64,000 bases of DNA from Zobellella maritima (lineage in GTDB: Bacteria > Pseudomonadota > Gammaproteobacteria > Enterobacterales > Aeromonadaceae), in NCBI RefSeq assembly GCF_003075035.1, contig NZ_QCZE01000001.1, forward strand, positions 816,187 through 880,186, given 5' to 3'. The translations under genes were made by a program, and so were the position numbers. Positions 7,695-16,214 of the stretch are shown one piece after another; the stretch's first letter is position 1, and every line of letters starts with the position of its first letter. The notes beneath the pieces are model-generated. The model saw only the letters and a list, made by a program, of their open reading frames with translations, was not told the origin of the DNA and did no database searches.

Positions 7695-8828
7695 ATGACC
7701 AGAATACTAACAACCCATGTGGGTTCGTTGCCACGGCAGCAGGACGTGGTTGATTTTATTTTTTCCCGTGAACGAGCCGACGCGTACGATCAATCGGCGT
7801 ATGACGCCTGCATGAAGCGTGCGGTGGCCGAAACGGTACATAGGCAAAAGCAGGCCGGCGTCGACATCGTCAGCGACGGGGAGACGTCGAAGATTTCTTA
7901 TGCCACCTATGTGAAGGACCGCTACAGCGGTTTTGCCGGCGACAGCCCGCGCAATGCGCCGGCCGATCTCAAGCTGTTTCCCGGATTTCTGCAGCGGCTG
8001 GCGGACTCGGGGGGCACACCGACCTATGCGCGGCCCATGTGCCGGGGAGAGGTGCGTGCCAAGGGGCATGACGATCTGAACAAAGACATCGCCAATCTCA
8101 AGGCGGCGATGTCCGGGCAGGGGCTGGAGCGCGGTTTTTTGAATGCGGCCTCTCCGGGGGTCATTTCACTGTTTATGCAGAATGACTATTACCCGACCCG
8201 GGATGCCTATCTGGCGGCCCTGGCGGATGCAATGAAGGAAGAATACGAGCTTATCATTGCCTCTGGTCTCGATTTGCAGCTCGATTGTCCCGATCTGGCG
8301 CTGTCCCGGCATATGTTGTTCAGTGAGCTGTCGGATCGGGAATTTGTGAAGGTTGCCGAGGCCAATGTGGAGGCGCTCAACCATGCGCTGCAGCGCATTC
8401 CGGAAGACAGGGTGCGGCTGCATATCTGCTGGGGTAATTACGAGGGACCCCATGTCTGTGATATCGATATGGACAAGGTATTTTCCACCCTCATGAAGGC
8501 GCGAGCGAGCCAGCTGTTGTTCGAGGCGGCCAATCCGCGACATGCTCATGAATGGACCGTATTCCGGGATCGGAAACATGAGATCCCGGACAGCAAAATC
8601 CTGGTCCCCGGGGTGGTGGACAGTACTACCAACTTTGTGGAACACCCTGAGCTGGTCGCCCAGCGCATCGCGTGTTTTGCTGCTATCGTCGGGGCAGATC
8701 GAGTGATTGCCGGCTCCGACTGCGGTTTCGGGACCTTTGCCGGCTTTGGCGCCGTTGATCCCGACATTGCTTATGCCAAGCTAAAAAGTCTGTCCGAAGG
8801 CGCCCGTCTCGCCGGCAGCAGGCTGTAA
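7695..8828 (+). CDS. Cobalamin-independent methionine synthase II-like zinc alkyltransferase
   Basis: A 377-residue protein with the C-terminal MetE barrel only. This short form includes methylcobalamin-independent and epoxyalkane:CoM-type transferases, in which zinc activates a thiol as nucleophile. The expected zinc ligands are all visible: His and Cys in RLHICWGNYEGPH, Glu in LLFEAANPRH, and Cys in VIAGSDCGFGTF. The N-terminus LTTHVGSLPR is the family's usual opening, so I place the start at 7695, although the AGAGG upstream is only 1-2 nt away; an upstream in-frame ATG at 7659 lacks any ribosome-binding site. It is followed 26 bp later by a two-domain SnoaL-like gene. With no folate-binding half, it is more likely to alkylate or dealkylate a small thiol or pathway intermediate than to make methionine. 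Confidence 0.88.
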   Translation: MTRILTTHVGSLPRQQDVVDFIFSRERADAYDQSAYDACMKRAVAETVHRQKQAGVDIVSDGETSKISYATYVKDRYSGFAGDSPRNAPADLKLFPGFLQRLADSGGTPTYARPMCRGEVRAKGHDDLNKDIANLKAAMSGQGLERGFLNAASPGVISLFMQNDYYPTRDAYLAALADAMKEEYELIIASGLDLQLDCPDLALSRHMLFSELSDREFVKVAEANVEALNHALQRIPEDRVRLHICWGNYEGPHVCDIDMDKVFSTLMKARASQLLFEAANPRHAHEWTVFRDRKHEIPDSKILVPGVVDSTTNFVEHPELVAQRIACFAAIVGADRVIAGSDCGFGTFAGFGAVDPDIAYAKLKSLSEGARLAGSRL

Positions 8829-8854
8829 CCCGCATCACCATATCAGGAGCTCAT

Positions 8855-9862
8855 ATGAGTCAATACCAGGAAAGCAAGGCACTCGTGCTCGAATATTATC
8901 GCGAGCTGGAAATGGCGACCGCGGAGACGGTCGGTGCGGTTGTTGCAAAATACGCCAGCAGTGATTATCAGTGGTACGGCGTTTATCCCTTCAACGAGCA
9001 GCGGGGCAGCGAGGCGGTGGTCGAGGCCTTCTGGAAACCCTTCTATCAGGCATGGTCGCCGCTCCAGCGCCGTCAGGATGTATTCTTCGCCGGTACCAAT
9101 GAAATCGATGGTACCGAATGGGTGGTCAGCATGGGCCACTTCATGGGGCTGCTGGATCACCCCTGGCTGGGTATTCCGGCAACCCGCAAGATAAGCTTCC
9201 TGCGTTATGCGGACTTCAACTGCATCAAGGACGGCAAGATAGTCCGCAGCGGTTTCTTCTGCGATATCATCGGGGTTATGCATCAGGCCGGTATCAATCC
9301 GCTGCCGCCCCAGACCGGTGCGTCTTTTATCTATCCGGGACCCAGGACCCATGACGGGCTGCTCTTTCAGCCTCAGGAGCAGGCCGAAGGGGTGAAAACC
9401 CTGGAGTTGGTCAACCGCATGGTCAAGGATCTCAGTGAACTGAACCAGAGCGGCAACGATCGCTGCCCCCCTGAACTGCTGGCCAAGACCTGGCATGAGG
9501 ATATGATCTGGTACGGGCCGGCCGGCATCGGCGCCAGCTACACCATTCGCCGTTATCAGGAGCAGCATCAGTATCCGTTCAGAACCGGGCTTAAGGACAA
9601 GGTCTTCAACGGCCATATCGCCCGCTTTGCGGAGGGCAATTATGCCGGCTTCTTCGGCTGGCCGAATCTGACCAACACCCCCGTCGGTGGCTTCCTGGGG
9701 TTGCCGGGCAATAATGTACGGGCGGATATGCGGGTGGTGGATATCTACCGCCGCGACGGCGACAAGCTGGCAGAAAACTGGGTGCTGATCGACCTGCCTT
9801 ACTGGCTGAAACAGCAGGGGCTGGATATCTTCGAGCGTACCCGCAGCCTGGTGAACAGCTAA
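8855..9862 (+). CDS. Two-domain SnoaL/NTF2-like protein (paralogue 1)
   Basis: A 335-residue protein made of two tandem NTF2-fold (SnoaL-like, ester cyclase type) domains. Domain 1 covers roughly residues 5-155 (YYRELEMAT ... FADFNCIKDGKIV-like end), domain 2 roughly 175-330 (WHEDMIWYGPAGIG ... VVDIYRRDGDKLAENWVLIDLPYW). The last motif, D.W...DGKI..NWV..D.P, recurs in the paralogues at 15161, 17401 and 18001. These folds are used by cyclases, isomerases and dehydratases acting on small ligands in a deep pocket. Good ribosome-binding site (CAGGAGCTCAT). The gene follows the zinc alkyltransferase by 26 bp, so both are probably cotranscribed. No characterised homologue comes to mind. Confidence 0.85.
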   Translation: MSQYQESKALVLEYYRELEMATAETVGAVVAKYASSDYQWYGVYPFNEQRGSEAVVEAFWKPFYQAWSPLQRRQDVFFAGTNEIDGTEWVVSMGHFMGLLDHPWLGIPATRKISFLRYADFNCIKDGKIVRSGFFCDIIGVMHQAGINPLPPQTGASFIYPGPRTHDGLLFQPQEQAEGVKTLELVNRMVKDLSELNQSGNDRCPPELLAKTWHEDMIWYGPAGIGASYTIRRYQEQHQYPFRTGLKDKVFNGHIARFAEGNYAGFFGWPNLTNTPVGGFLGLPGNNVRADMRVVDIYRRDGDKLAENWVLIDLPYWLKQQGLDIFERTRSLVNS

Positions 9863-9953
9863 ATCATGGATATCGCATGATTAGAGACAGAGACTAGGCC
9901 TCGATAAACAGGCCCGCCGTATCAGGGCCGCAAAATGCGCCTGCTTTTCCAGC

Positions 9954-9980
9954 ATGCCCGCCATTCATCATGGCGGGCAT
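9954..9980. other. Perfect intergenic hairpin
   Basis: ATGCCCGCCAT (9954-9964) and ATGGCGGGCAT (9970-9980) form an 11-bp perfect stem around a 5-nt loop. It lies about 90 bp after the two-domain SnoaL-like gene. There is no T-run, so it may be a weak or Rho-assisted terminator for the MetE-like/SnoaL unit. The rest of 9863-10094 shows no gene. Confidence 0.5.
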
Positions 9981-10094
9981 ATGCGCGGCGGAGCCTTCAT
10001 GGGGCAGCAAGCTGCCTGTATCCGCTCGGGGCGGAACCGAGTATCCACAGCCGTTATATTTAACCAGTCCACCGTTGGTAACATCCGTTTGGTA

Positions 10095-11400
10095 TCAGTG
10101 TTCCCGTTGCGGGTTATATTGTTCCTGCTGTTCCTGCTGTTCCTGCTGTTCCTGCTGTTCCTGCTGTTCCTGCTGTTCCTGCTGTTCCTGCTGTTCCTGC
10201 TGTTCCTGCTGCAGCAGGGCGGCATTATAGAGCTCTTTTGATGTCAGCTGCGCATCCGACAGGGCGATAAAGGGCCACTGCTCTTCTTCTGCCCTGGTGG
10301 GGTAATAGCGGGTGTGATAGAAGGCCAGCAGGCCGAGTGAGCCGGTGATGGTGGCGTTGAACAGGAACAGTCCCTGGGGGCCTGTCTGTCCCATGATTGT
10401 GGCCGCCGTCACCGGGCCCATGCTGGCACCGATACCATAGGCGATGATCATCCCGATGGCGGTCTGTACCCGCTGCCCCTGAGCTCCCTTGTCGTTGCAA
10501 TAGGCCACACTCAGGGAGTAAATGGTAAAAGACAGCCCGCCGTACAGGGCACCGCTGAGATACAGCAGTTGCGGTGCCGTATCCATGACCGCCACCAGGC
10601 CCCAACAGGCCAGTGAAGTGGCAAGGGCAACACCGCACATCACGCGGCGGCGATCCATACGATCGGAGAGCCGGCCCACAGGCCACTGCAATATCAACCC
10701 TCCTAGCAATACGGACGCCATGAATGTCGAGGTGGAGGCGAGTGACAGCCCAAGGCCCTGGGCAAAGACGGGGCCCAGTCCATGAAAGGAGGCACTGACC
10801 AGCCCTGCACAGCCGGCACCAATAAACCCCAGCGATGAGCGACGATAGAGGGCCAGCAACGGCAGGCGTTGGTATTGGGGGAGGTAAGGTGCCACCGAGC
10901 GGGTCAGCAATACGGGTACCAGCGCAAGGGAATAGATGATGGATGCCAGGCTGAACAGGTGAAACTGGCCGGGATCGGCCAGAGGCAGCAGGAACTGCCC
11001 ACACCCATGGCGGCATAGCTGTTGATCCTATGCAGCGATAGTATGCGCCCGCGGTTTTCGTTGCTGGCTCGTTCATTGAGCCAGCTTTCGGTCACCATCG
11101 ACATGCCGGCCAGAAAAATCCTGACAGCATGCGCAGCGCGGTCCAGAGTATCGGTTCGATCATCAACACATGCAGCAGGGCGGTAACTGACAGGATGGAT
11201 GCAAAGGCGGCATAGGCGCGGATATGGCCCACCACCACTACCACCTTTACCTCGAACAAGGCTCCCAGCAACATACCAAGGAATAAACCGGATTGGATAA
11301 CGCCGGCGGTTTCCGTGGAGTAGCCCTCCAGGGTGATACGGATATCCAACAGGGTGTTAAACAGCGAGTTGGGTATCATCAACAAGCCATTGCTGATCAA
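10095..11400 (-). pseudogene. Frameshifted MFS transporter (YcaD-like) with a poly-QQE tail
   Basis: Three consecutive reading frames together make one major-facilitator protein: SLFNTLLDIRITLEGYST..GVIQSG, then MSMVTESWLNERASNENRGRILS, then the long frame from VLLTRSVAP through GALYGGLSFTIYSLS. The first break is at about 11115 (a T5 run on the coding strand where six would restore frame), the second near 11001 (a G3 run where four would restore frame). Both are single-base losses in homopolymers. No ATG or GTG in frame precedes 11400, where the first TTG would cut off most of the first membrane helix; in-frame sequence continues upstream to stops near 11490. The C-terminus is an expanded QQE tract. 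Either the gene is decaying or these are sequencing errors. Confidence 0.82.
10122..10211 (-). repeat. 9-bp microsatellite, 10 perfect copies, coding for a QQE tract
   Basis: TTCCTGCTG is repeated ten times without a single mismatch. Read on the minus strand it encodes ten Gln-Gln-Glu units at the extreme C-terminus of the MFS gene, just before YNPQREH and the stop. The unit is a multiple of three, so slippage would change tail length without changing frame. Perfect identity points to recent expansion. Confidence 0.97.
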
Positions 11401-11764
11401 GAAGGATGCGATGGATAGCAGTCTGTTACGTATGGGTAGGGCCTTGGCGCGGTTGTCTGTGACGGCAATGATGCTTTCTGCTTATCAGGGCTGGGGGACG
11501 GCGATAAATTACAAACTTATGGCATTCGTATTCACGTCTTGTCTATAACGAGTGTCAGCTATCTGCCCTACAGATAAACAGCTGTTATTTTCGTGTTTTA
11601 GAAGGGGTTGTCGATGCTATTTGTATCTGTTTTATAACTATAGGTCAGTCTATTTGACTGACTTTAACTAAAAACTCAATGTTGTGTTTTAGTTTTTGTA
11701 TGGCTCTTGGGATGTTTTGTTACTTTTTATGTTGCAAGTAAGTTTATAGCCAGTGGAAATACTG

Positions 11765-11780
11765 TTGCATACGAAGTCAT
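11765..11780 (+). promoter_or_regulatory. Possible fifth copy of the shared motif, upstream of the ABC binding-protein gene
   Basis: TTGCATACGAAGTCAT resembles TTGCATTCGTAGTACC but with several changes. It lies about 85 bp before the binding-protein start, the same spacing as the other copies. The 463-bp gap 11401-11863 otherwise holds AT-rich sequence, a GTCAGTC/GACTGAC inverted repeat (11645-11663) and an AACTAAAAAC/GTTTTAGTTTTT hairpin (11666-11697), but no gene. Confidence 0.4.
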
Positions 11781-11863
11781 AAGGTGGCAATCTGTTGCCA
11801 TACCCATCGTCAGCGGGGCAGTGGTGTGCTCGGGACGATAACCATCACGGAGGAAGGAACAAG

Positions 11864-13099
11864 ATGAAGGTATTATCAGCACTTTTCATCAGCGGCGCCC
11901 TGTCACTGGCCCCATCACTGGCCTCGGCTGCTTGTCTTGTACAGGGATCGGGTGAAATCAATGTTATCAGCAACAGTTACCCGAGCACCGAAGTTATCTC
12001 TAGGGCAGTACAGGCCTGTCAGTCGGATCAGCTGGCCATTAGCTGGAAGCTGACGCGCGAAAGTGAAACGGAAACCAAGCAGGCGCTGGATGCCAAGGTG
12101 TCTCCCTACGATATTGCCCAGGTTTCCAATAGTTCCATTTCCCCCCTGCAGGCGGCAGGCATGCTGCAGCCCATGAATGATCTGGTCGAAAAATACCGCG
12201 ACAAGTTCGGTATCCAGGACAGCATGCTGATCAAGTTTGGCGATGACATCATGGCGATTGCCTTCCAGGTCAATGCCCAGAACCTCTATTATCGTAAGGA
12301 TGTGCTGGAAAAGTACGGTATTGCCGTACCAACCACCTATGAAGAGCTATTGGCTGCCGCCGAGATATTGAAGCGGGAAGAAGCCATTGAATATCCGCTG
12401 GGGGGGACCTATAAGGCCGGCTGGAACCTGGCTCAGGAGTTCGTCAACATCTATCTGGGGCTGGGAGGAGAGTTTTTTGAGTCCGGTAGCCCCAAGCCCG
12501 CTTTCAACAATGACAAGGGTGTACAGACGCTCGAGCTGATGAAGCGGCTGATCGGCTATATGTCACCCAATGCACTGGCACTGGATACCACGGCCGTGAT
12601 GCAGCAGTTTCAACAGGGCAGTGTGGCCATGGCCAACTTCTGGGCCTCTCGTGCAGGCAAGATGGATGATCCTAACGAATCCCAGGTGGTGGGTCTGATT
12701 GATTTTGCGGCCGCCCCCGCCGCTACTGCCGGCGGTGCACCCGCGACCACCCTGTGGTGGGATGGATTAGTATTGCCGAAAAACATGGATGGTGATCGTG
12801 ATCTGGCCTTTCAGCTGATCATGGAAGGGCTGCGGGATCAGGTGGTTGAAGCCAATAACGATGTGACCATCTGGCTGCACCCTGCCTATCAGGCGGGCCG
12901 TTATTCCATCGGGGTGGCTGAGTCGGCCCAGGGCGGTGCACCCTCCTTCCCCATGCTGCCGCAAATGACCATGGCCCATGCTGCCATCGGTAATAATATC
13001 GGCGACTTCCTGGTCGGCAATGAGAGTGCGCAAAAATCCCTGAAAGATGCCGAATCTGCCTATATCAAGGCTGCCAAGGAAGCGGGTTACCTTAAATAA
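11864..13099 (+). CDS. ABC importer periplasmic sugar-binding protein
   Basis: Solute-binding protein of a CUT1-type ABC importer, 411 residues. The start at 11864 is set by GGAGGAAGGA 6-8 nt upstream and by an ordinary signal peptide, MKVLSALFISGALSLAPSLA followed by SAA and cleavage near ACLVQG. The mature part has the usual cluster-1 binding-protein pattern (INVISNSYPST, NLYYRKDVLEKYG..VPTTYEELLAAAE, and a C-terminal ITMEGLRDQ-like helix). It is the first gene of binding protein - permease - permease - SnoaL-like. The ATPase gene is at 6460. Substrate unknown; the hinge and lobe residues do not reveal it. Confidence 0.93.
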   Translation: MKVLSALFISGALSLAPSLASAACLVQGSGEINVISNSYPSTEVISRAVQACQSDQLAISWKLTRESETETKQALDAKVSPYDIAQVSNSSISPLQAAGMLQPMNDLVEKYRDKFGIQDSMLIKFGDDIMAIAFQVNAQNLYYRKDVLEKYGIAVPTTYEELLAAAEILKREEAIEYPLGGTYKAGWNLAQEFVNIYLGLGGEFFESGSPKPAFNNDKGVQTLELMKRLIGYMSPNALALDTTAVMQQFQQGSVAMANFWASRAGKMDDPNESQVVGLIDFAAAPAATAGGAPATTLWWDGLVLPKNMDGDRDLAFQLIMEGLRDQVVEANNDVTIWLHPAYQAGRYSIGVAESAQGGAPSFPMLPQMTMAHAAIGNNIGDFLVGNESAQKSLKDAESAYIKAAKEAGYLK

Positions 13100-13172
13100 T
13101 TGTGACGTCGTACCCGGTTCCTGATGGCCGCTTCGCCTCGGGAACCTTTTATTTCGGTTATTGAGGTTTGTG

Positions 13173-14234
13173 ATGAAATTTAAAACGTTTGCCTTATTTG
13201 TCGCGCCTTCGGTGCTGGCGATGTTACTGCTGATTGCAGTGCCACTGGCCGGGGTTGCCTATATCTCGGTATTTAATGCCTCGGTGCAGACAGAGCTGGT
13301 TGAAGTGACGACCAAGGTGCCGGTGTTTGCAGGCGTAGAGCGGGAAGTGACCAAGATGGTGCCCCAACCAGTGCTGGATGAACAGGGTAACCCCGTGCGT
13401 AACTGGGAATATGTCGGGATGGACAACATCAAGACCGTCGTCGATCCGGATGGTTTGTCGGGTGCCTTCACCCAGGAAGGGAGCGACCCCGAGTCATCTG
13501 GACGTTTTCTGGATAACCTGGCCGACATCTACTACGACATTGTTGACATCGACTTCTGGGGCGCACTCGAGTTTACCTTGCTGTACACTTTTGTGACCAC
13601 GCCACTGGTGCTGTTACTGGGTTTTGCCCTGGCGATGACGGTTGATAATGCAGTCAAAAAAATGAAAGGGGTGGTGATCTTTGCCAGTCTGTTGCCCTTT
13701 ATCGTTACCCCGCTGATCGGCTCCCTGTCCATCTATTGGCTGTTTCTCGATAACTCTGTGATCACCTCGCTGCTGCAGCAAATGGGGCTGGGCAAGATCT
13801 ATTTTATGAAGGATGCCTTCACCATCCGCGCTCTGATCATCCTTTATGGTATCTGGCATGTGACGCCCTTCGCCTTCGTTATCTTCTATGCTGGCCTGCA
13901 GACGGTGAACAAGGATAGCCTGGAAGCCGCCGTGCTCGACGGTGCCAGCGCCTTTGACCGGGTGCGCTATATCATAGTGCCGCATCTTATGCCGCTGGTG
14001 GTGTTTGTGGCCATGATGCACATCATGGATGCTTATCGTATCTTCGAACCCGTGCTGGTGTTCGGCTCCAACCTGTTTGCCAACTCGCTGCAGTATCTGA
14101 CCTTCTATACCCTCAACTTCGAGGATAACTTCAACAAGGCGGCTGCATCGTCGCTACTGACCGTGCTGGGTGTGGTGATCCTGTTGATCCCTGCCCTGAC
14201 CAGAAACTGGCGTGAACACAAGAGGGGGTATTAA
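13173..14234 (+). CDS. ABC sugar importer permease (first subunit)
   Basis: Integral membrane subunit, 353 residues, of MalF/UgpA type. It has an N-terminal helix (FALFVAPSVLAMLLLIAVPLA), a roughly 110-residue periplasmic insertion containing charged repeats (VTTKVPVF, EVTKMVPQP), then five more helices. The coupling motif is EAAVLDGASAFDRVRYIIVPHL, matching the EAA...G.........I.LP consensus. The ATG at 13173 follows GAGG by 6 nt; the frame is open back to a TTG at 13161. The periplasmic insertion is longer than in simple CUT1 permeases but has parallels in MalF. It is 2 bp from the next permease gene, so translation is probably coupled. Confidence 0.94.
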   Translation: MKFKTFALFVAPSVLAMLLLIAVPLAGVAYISVFNASVQTELVEVTTKVPVFAGVEREVTKMVPQPVLDEQGNPVRNWEYVGMDNIKTVVDPDGLSGAFTQEGSDPESSGRFLDNLADIYYDIVDIDFWGALEFTLLYTFVTTPLVLLLGFALAMTVDNAVKKMKGVVIFASLLPFIVTPLIGSLSIYWLFLDNSVITSLLQQMGLGKIYFMKDAFTIRALIILYGIWHVTPFAFVIFYAGLQTVNKDSLEAAVLDGASAFDRVRYIIVPHLMPLVVFVAMMHIMDAYRIFEPVLVFGSNLFANSLQYLTFYTLNFEDNFNKAAASSLLTVLGVVILLIPALTRNWREHKRGY

Positions 14235-14236
14235 TC

Positions 14237-15070
14237 ATGAAAAGCCAATCAACTGCCTGGCATATATCGGGAAAGGTATTCCTGGCCTTGTGGGTACCGC
14301 TGTGTGCGTTTCCGTTCCTGTGGATGTTCATGATCTCGATACGGTCTCCGGTGGATGCCTTTGCCTTTCCGCCCAAGCTGTTTGCCGATGTAACCTTCGA
14401 GCACTTCTACCAGGTGTGGGTGGTCGACGGCTTCTGGCAAAACGCCTTGAGCTCGGTGATCGTAACCGTCGGTACTGTGGTGGTGTCATTGACCATCGGT
14501 TGCCTGGCAGGCTATGCGCTATCTCGTTATCGGGGGTCGGTCGGCTTCTGGCTGCTGATCATCGCCCTGGTGTTCCGCGCCTTGCCTCACGTGGTGTTGC
14601 TGACCTCCTATAAGCCGGCGTTTTTCGAACTGGGGATCTGGAACCGCTACGAAACCCTGATCATGGTGCTGGTGGCGATCAATCAGCCCTTTACCATCTG
14701 GATGCTGCGCTCGTTCTTTATGAATATTCCCAATGAGCTGGACGAAGCCGCGCTGGTGGATGGATGTGGGCGGATCCAGGCCTTCTTCCGGGTGATCATG
14801 CCGGTGATGTGGCCGGGGGTGATCACCACAGGGTTGTTCTCTTTCCTGCTGGGCTATAACGACTTCCTGATCACCAGTCAGCTGATGGACGGGGATCACA
14901 TGACCATGACGGCGGCCTTGTCGAATTATATCTATTCGGACGAAAACCTGGCGAAGGTGCTGGAAGGGGTGGCAGGCGCCGTATCGGTCACCATTCCGCT
15001 GATCATTCTGGTGCTGGTGTTCCAGAAGCAGCTGGTATCCGGCCTGGTACAGGGTGCAGTCAAAGGCTGA
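14237..15070 (+). CDS. ABC sugar importer permease (second subunit, MalG-like)
   Basis: A 277-residue six-helix permease, the MalG/UgpE-type partner of the preceding gene. The EAA loop is DEAALVDGCGRIQAFFRVIMP, in the usual place before the last two helices. The C-terminus FQKQLVSGLVQGAVKG is the standard ending of this family (QRYFVRGLTAGAVKG type). AGGGGG 8 nt upstream of the ATG serves as ribosome-binding site within the end of the previous gene. It is followed after 90 bp by a two-domain SnoaL-like gene. Confidence 0.95.
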   Translation: MKSQSTAWHISGKVFLALWVPLCAFPFLWMFMISIRSPVDAFAFPPKLFADVTFEHFYQVWVVDGFWQNALSSVIVTVGTVVVSLTIGCLAGYALSRYRGSVGFWLLIIALVFRALPHVVLLTSYKPAFFELGIWNRYETLIMVLVAINQPFTIWMLRSFFMNIPNELDEAALVDGCGRIQAFFRVIMPVMWPGVITTGLFSFLLGYNDFLITSQLMDGDHMTMTAALSNYIYSDENLAKVLEGVAGAVSVTIPLIILVLVFQKQLVSGLVQGAVKG

Positions 15071-15160
15071 CGTACGATCAGCCGCCCGTTTGAATAACGT
15101 TAGCAGAGATGCCGGTCAAGGCAACCGACGTCTCTGCCGCAAACACAAGGAGCAGAGATA

Positions 15161-16135
15161 ATGGCATTGCAAGGTTTTGAGTCCCGTTTTGACGACCTGA
15201 CCGACTATATCATCAAGATCACCGAGGAAATCTGGGAAGGCCGGGGTATTGGTCTCATTGAGGATTATTACGGTGCCGATGCCCCGGTAAAAACCCCGGC
15301 CGGCGAAACCCGGGGTATCGAGAGCGTGATCCGTGGCACCCTGGAAACCCTGAAGATGTTTCCGGATCGCACCCTGCTGGGTGAAGATGTGGTCTGGTCG
15401 GAAGACGAGCCCGGTACCTATTATTCCTCACATCGTATTCGTTCGACCATGACCCATCTGGGGACCGGCAGCTTCGGACAGCCGACCGGGCGTAGCGTGG
15501 TTGCCAGGACCATTGCCGACTGCATCTGCCGCAACAACCAGATTGTCGACGAATGGCTGGTGCGCGATCAGGCAGCCATTGCCTTGCAGTTGGGCCTGGA
15601 CCCACGGGAAATGGGCAGAGAGATTGCGAGGGCACTGAAGGCCAAGGGCGAATGGCCTTCGGCGGAGGAGCTGGTGCAACGTTGGTCCGGGGGCCCCCAG
15701 AGCGGTGAGCCGAGCGGCCAGGCCAAATGGCTGGTCGACACCTATAAGCAACTCTGGTCCGGGACCGCAATTAACCTGGTGCGGGAGCGCTATGACCGTG
15801 CCTACCTGGGTTATGGACCGGGCGATCAGGCGCTGCAGGGCTGGAATGGCCTGGAGCAGTTCCTGTTCGATTACTTGGGCGCCATACCTAACGGCCAGTT
15901 CAAGCTACATCACTGGATTGAGCGCAATGATCCCGGCATGCCGACCCGCATCTCCCTGCGCTGGAGCTATTCCGGCACCCACAGCGGGCACGGCCGTTTC
16001 GGCGCGCCGACCGGGGCCCCCCTGGTGATCATGGCAATCAGTCAGGCCGAACTGCGCAACGGCAAGATCTATGCAGAATGGCATATGATTGACGAGATCA
16101 ACCTGTGGAGCCAGGTTGCCCTGGGTGAAGCGTGA
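15161..16135 (+). CDS. Two-domain SnoaL/NTF2-like protein (paralogue 2)
   Basis: A 324-residue protein with two NTF2-fold domains, residues about 1-150 and 185-322. It is homologous to, but clearly diverged from, the two-domain proteins at 8855 and 18001: it has RSVVARTIADCICRNNQIVDEWLVRDQAA at the end of domain 1 and LRNGKIYAEWHMIDEINLWSQVALG at the end of domain 2. In this copy the final motif reads EWHMIDE rather than NWVLIDLP, suggesting a different ligand. AAGGAG is 9 nt before the ATG. It lies at the end of the binding-protein/permease operon, which ties these folds to metabolism of the imported compound. Confidence 0.85.
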   Translation: MALQGFESRFDDLTDYIIKITEEIWEGRGIGLIEDYYGADAPVKTPAGETRGIESVIRGTLETLKMFPDRTLLGEDVVWSEDEPGTYYSSHRIRSTMTHLGTGSFGQPTGRSVVARTIADCICRNNQIVDEWLVRDQAAIALQLGLDPREMGREIARALKAKGEWPSAEELVQRWSGGPQSGEPSGQAKWLVDTYKQLWSGTAINLVRERYDRAYLGYGPGDQALQGWNGLEQFLFDYLGAIPNGQFKLHHWIERNDPGMPTRISLRWSYSGTHSGHGRFGAPTGAPLVIMAISQAELRNGKIYAEWHMIDEINLWSQVALGEA

Positions 16136-16214
16136 ATGACGGTTGGTCAGAACTCCTGATTGCGTAATAACAGGGCTCGGTGACATGTGCTACGTTACCG
16201 GGCCCAGGACGAAA

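Noticed and set aside
10122-10211. Considered as a CRISPR-like or minisatellite of regulatory type
   Set aside because: The unit is 9 bp without spacers and is in frame with the MFS gene, so it is a coding microsatellite.
9954-10241. Plus-strand frame with a long Leu-Phe-Leu repeat
   Set aside because: It is the opposite-strand reading of the TTCCTGCTG microsatellite; it has no start signal and no other coding features.
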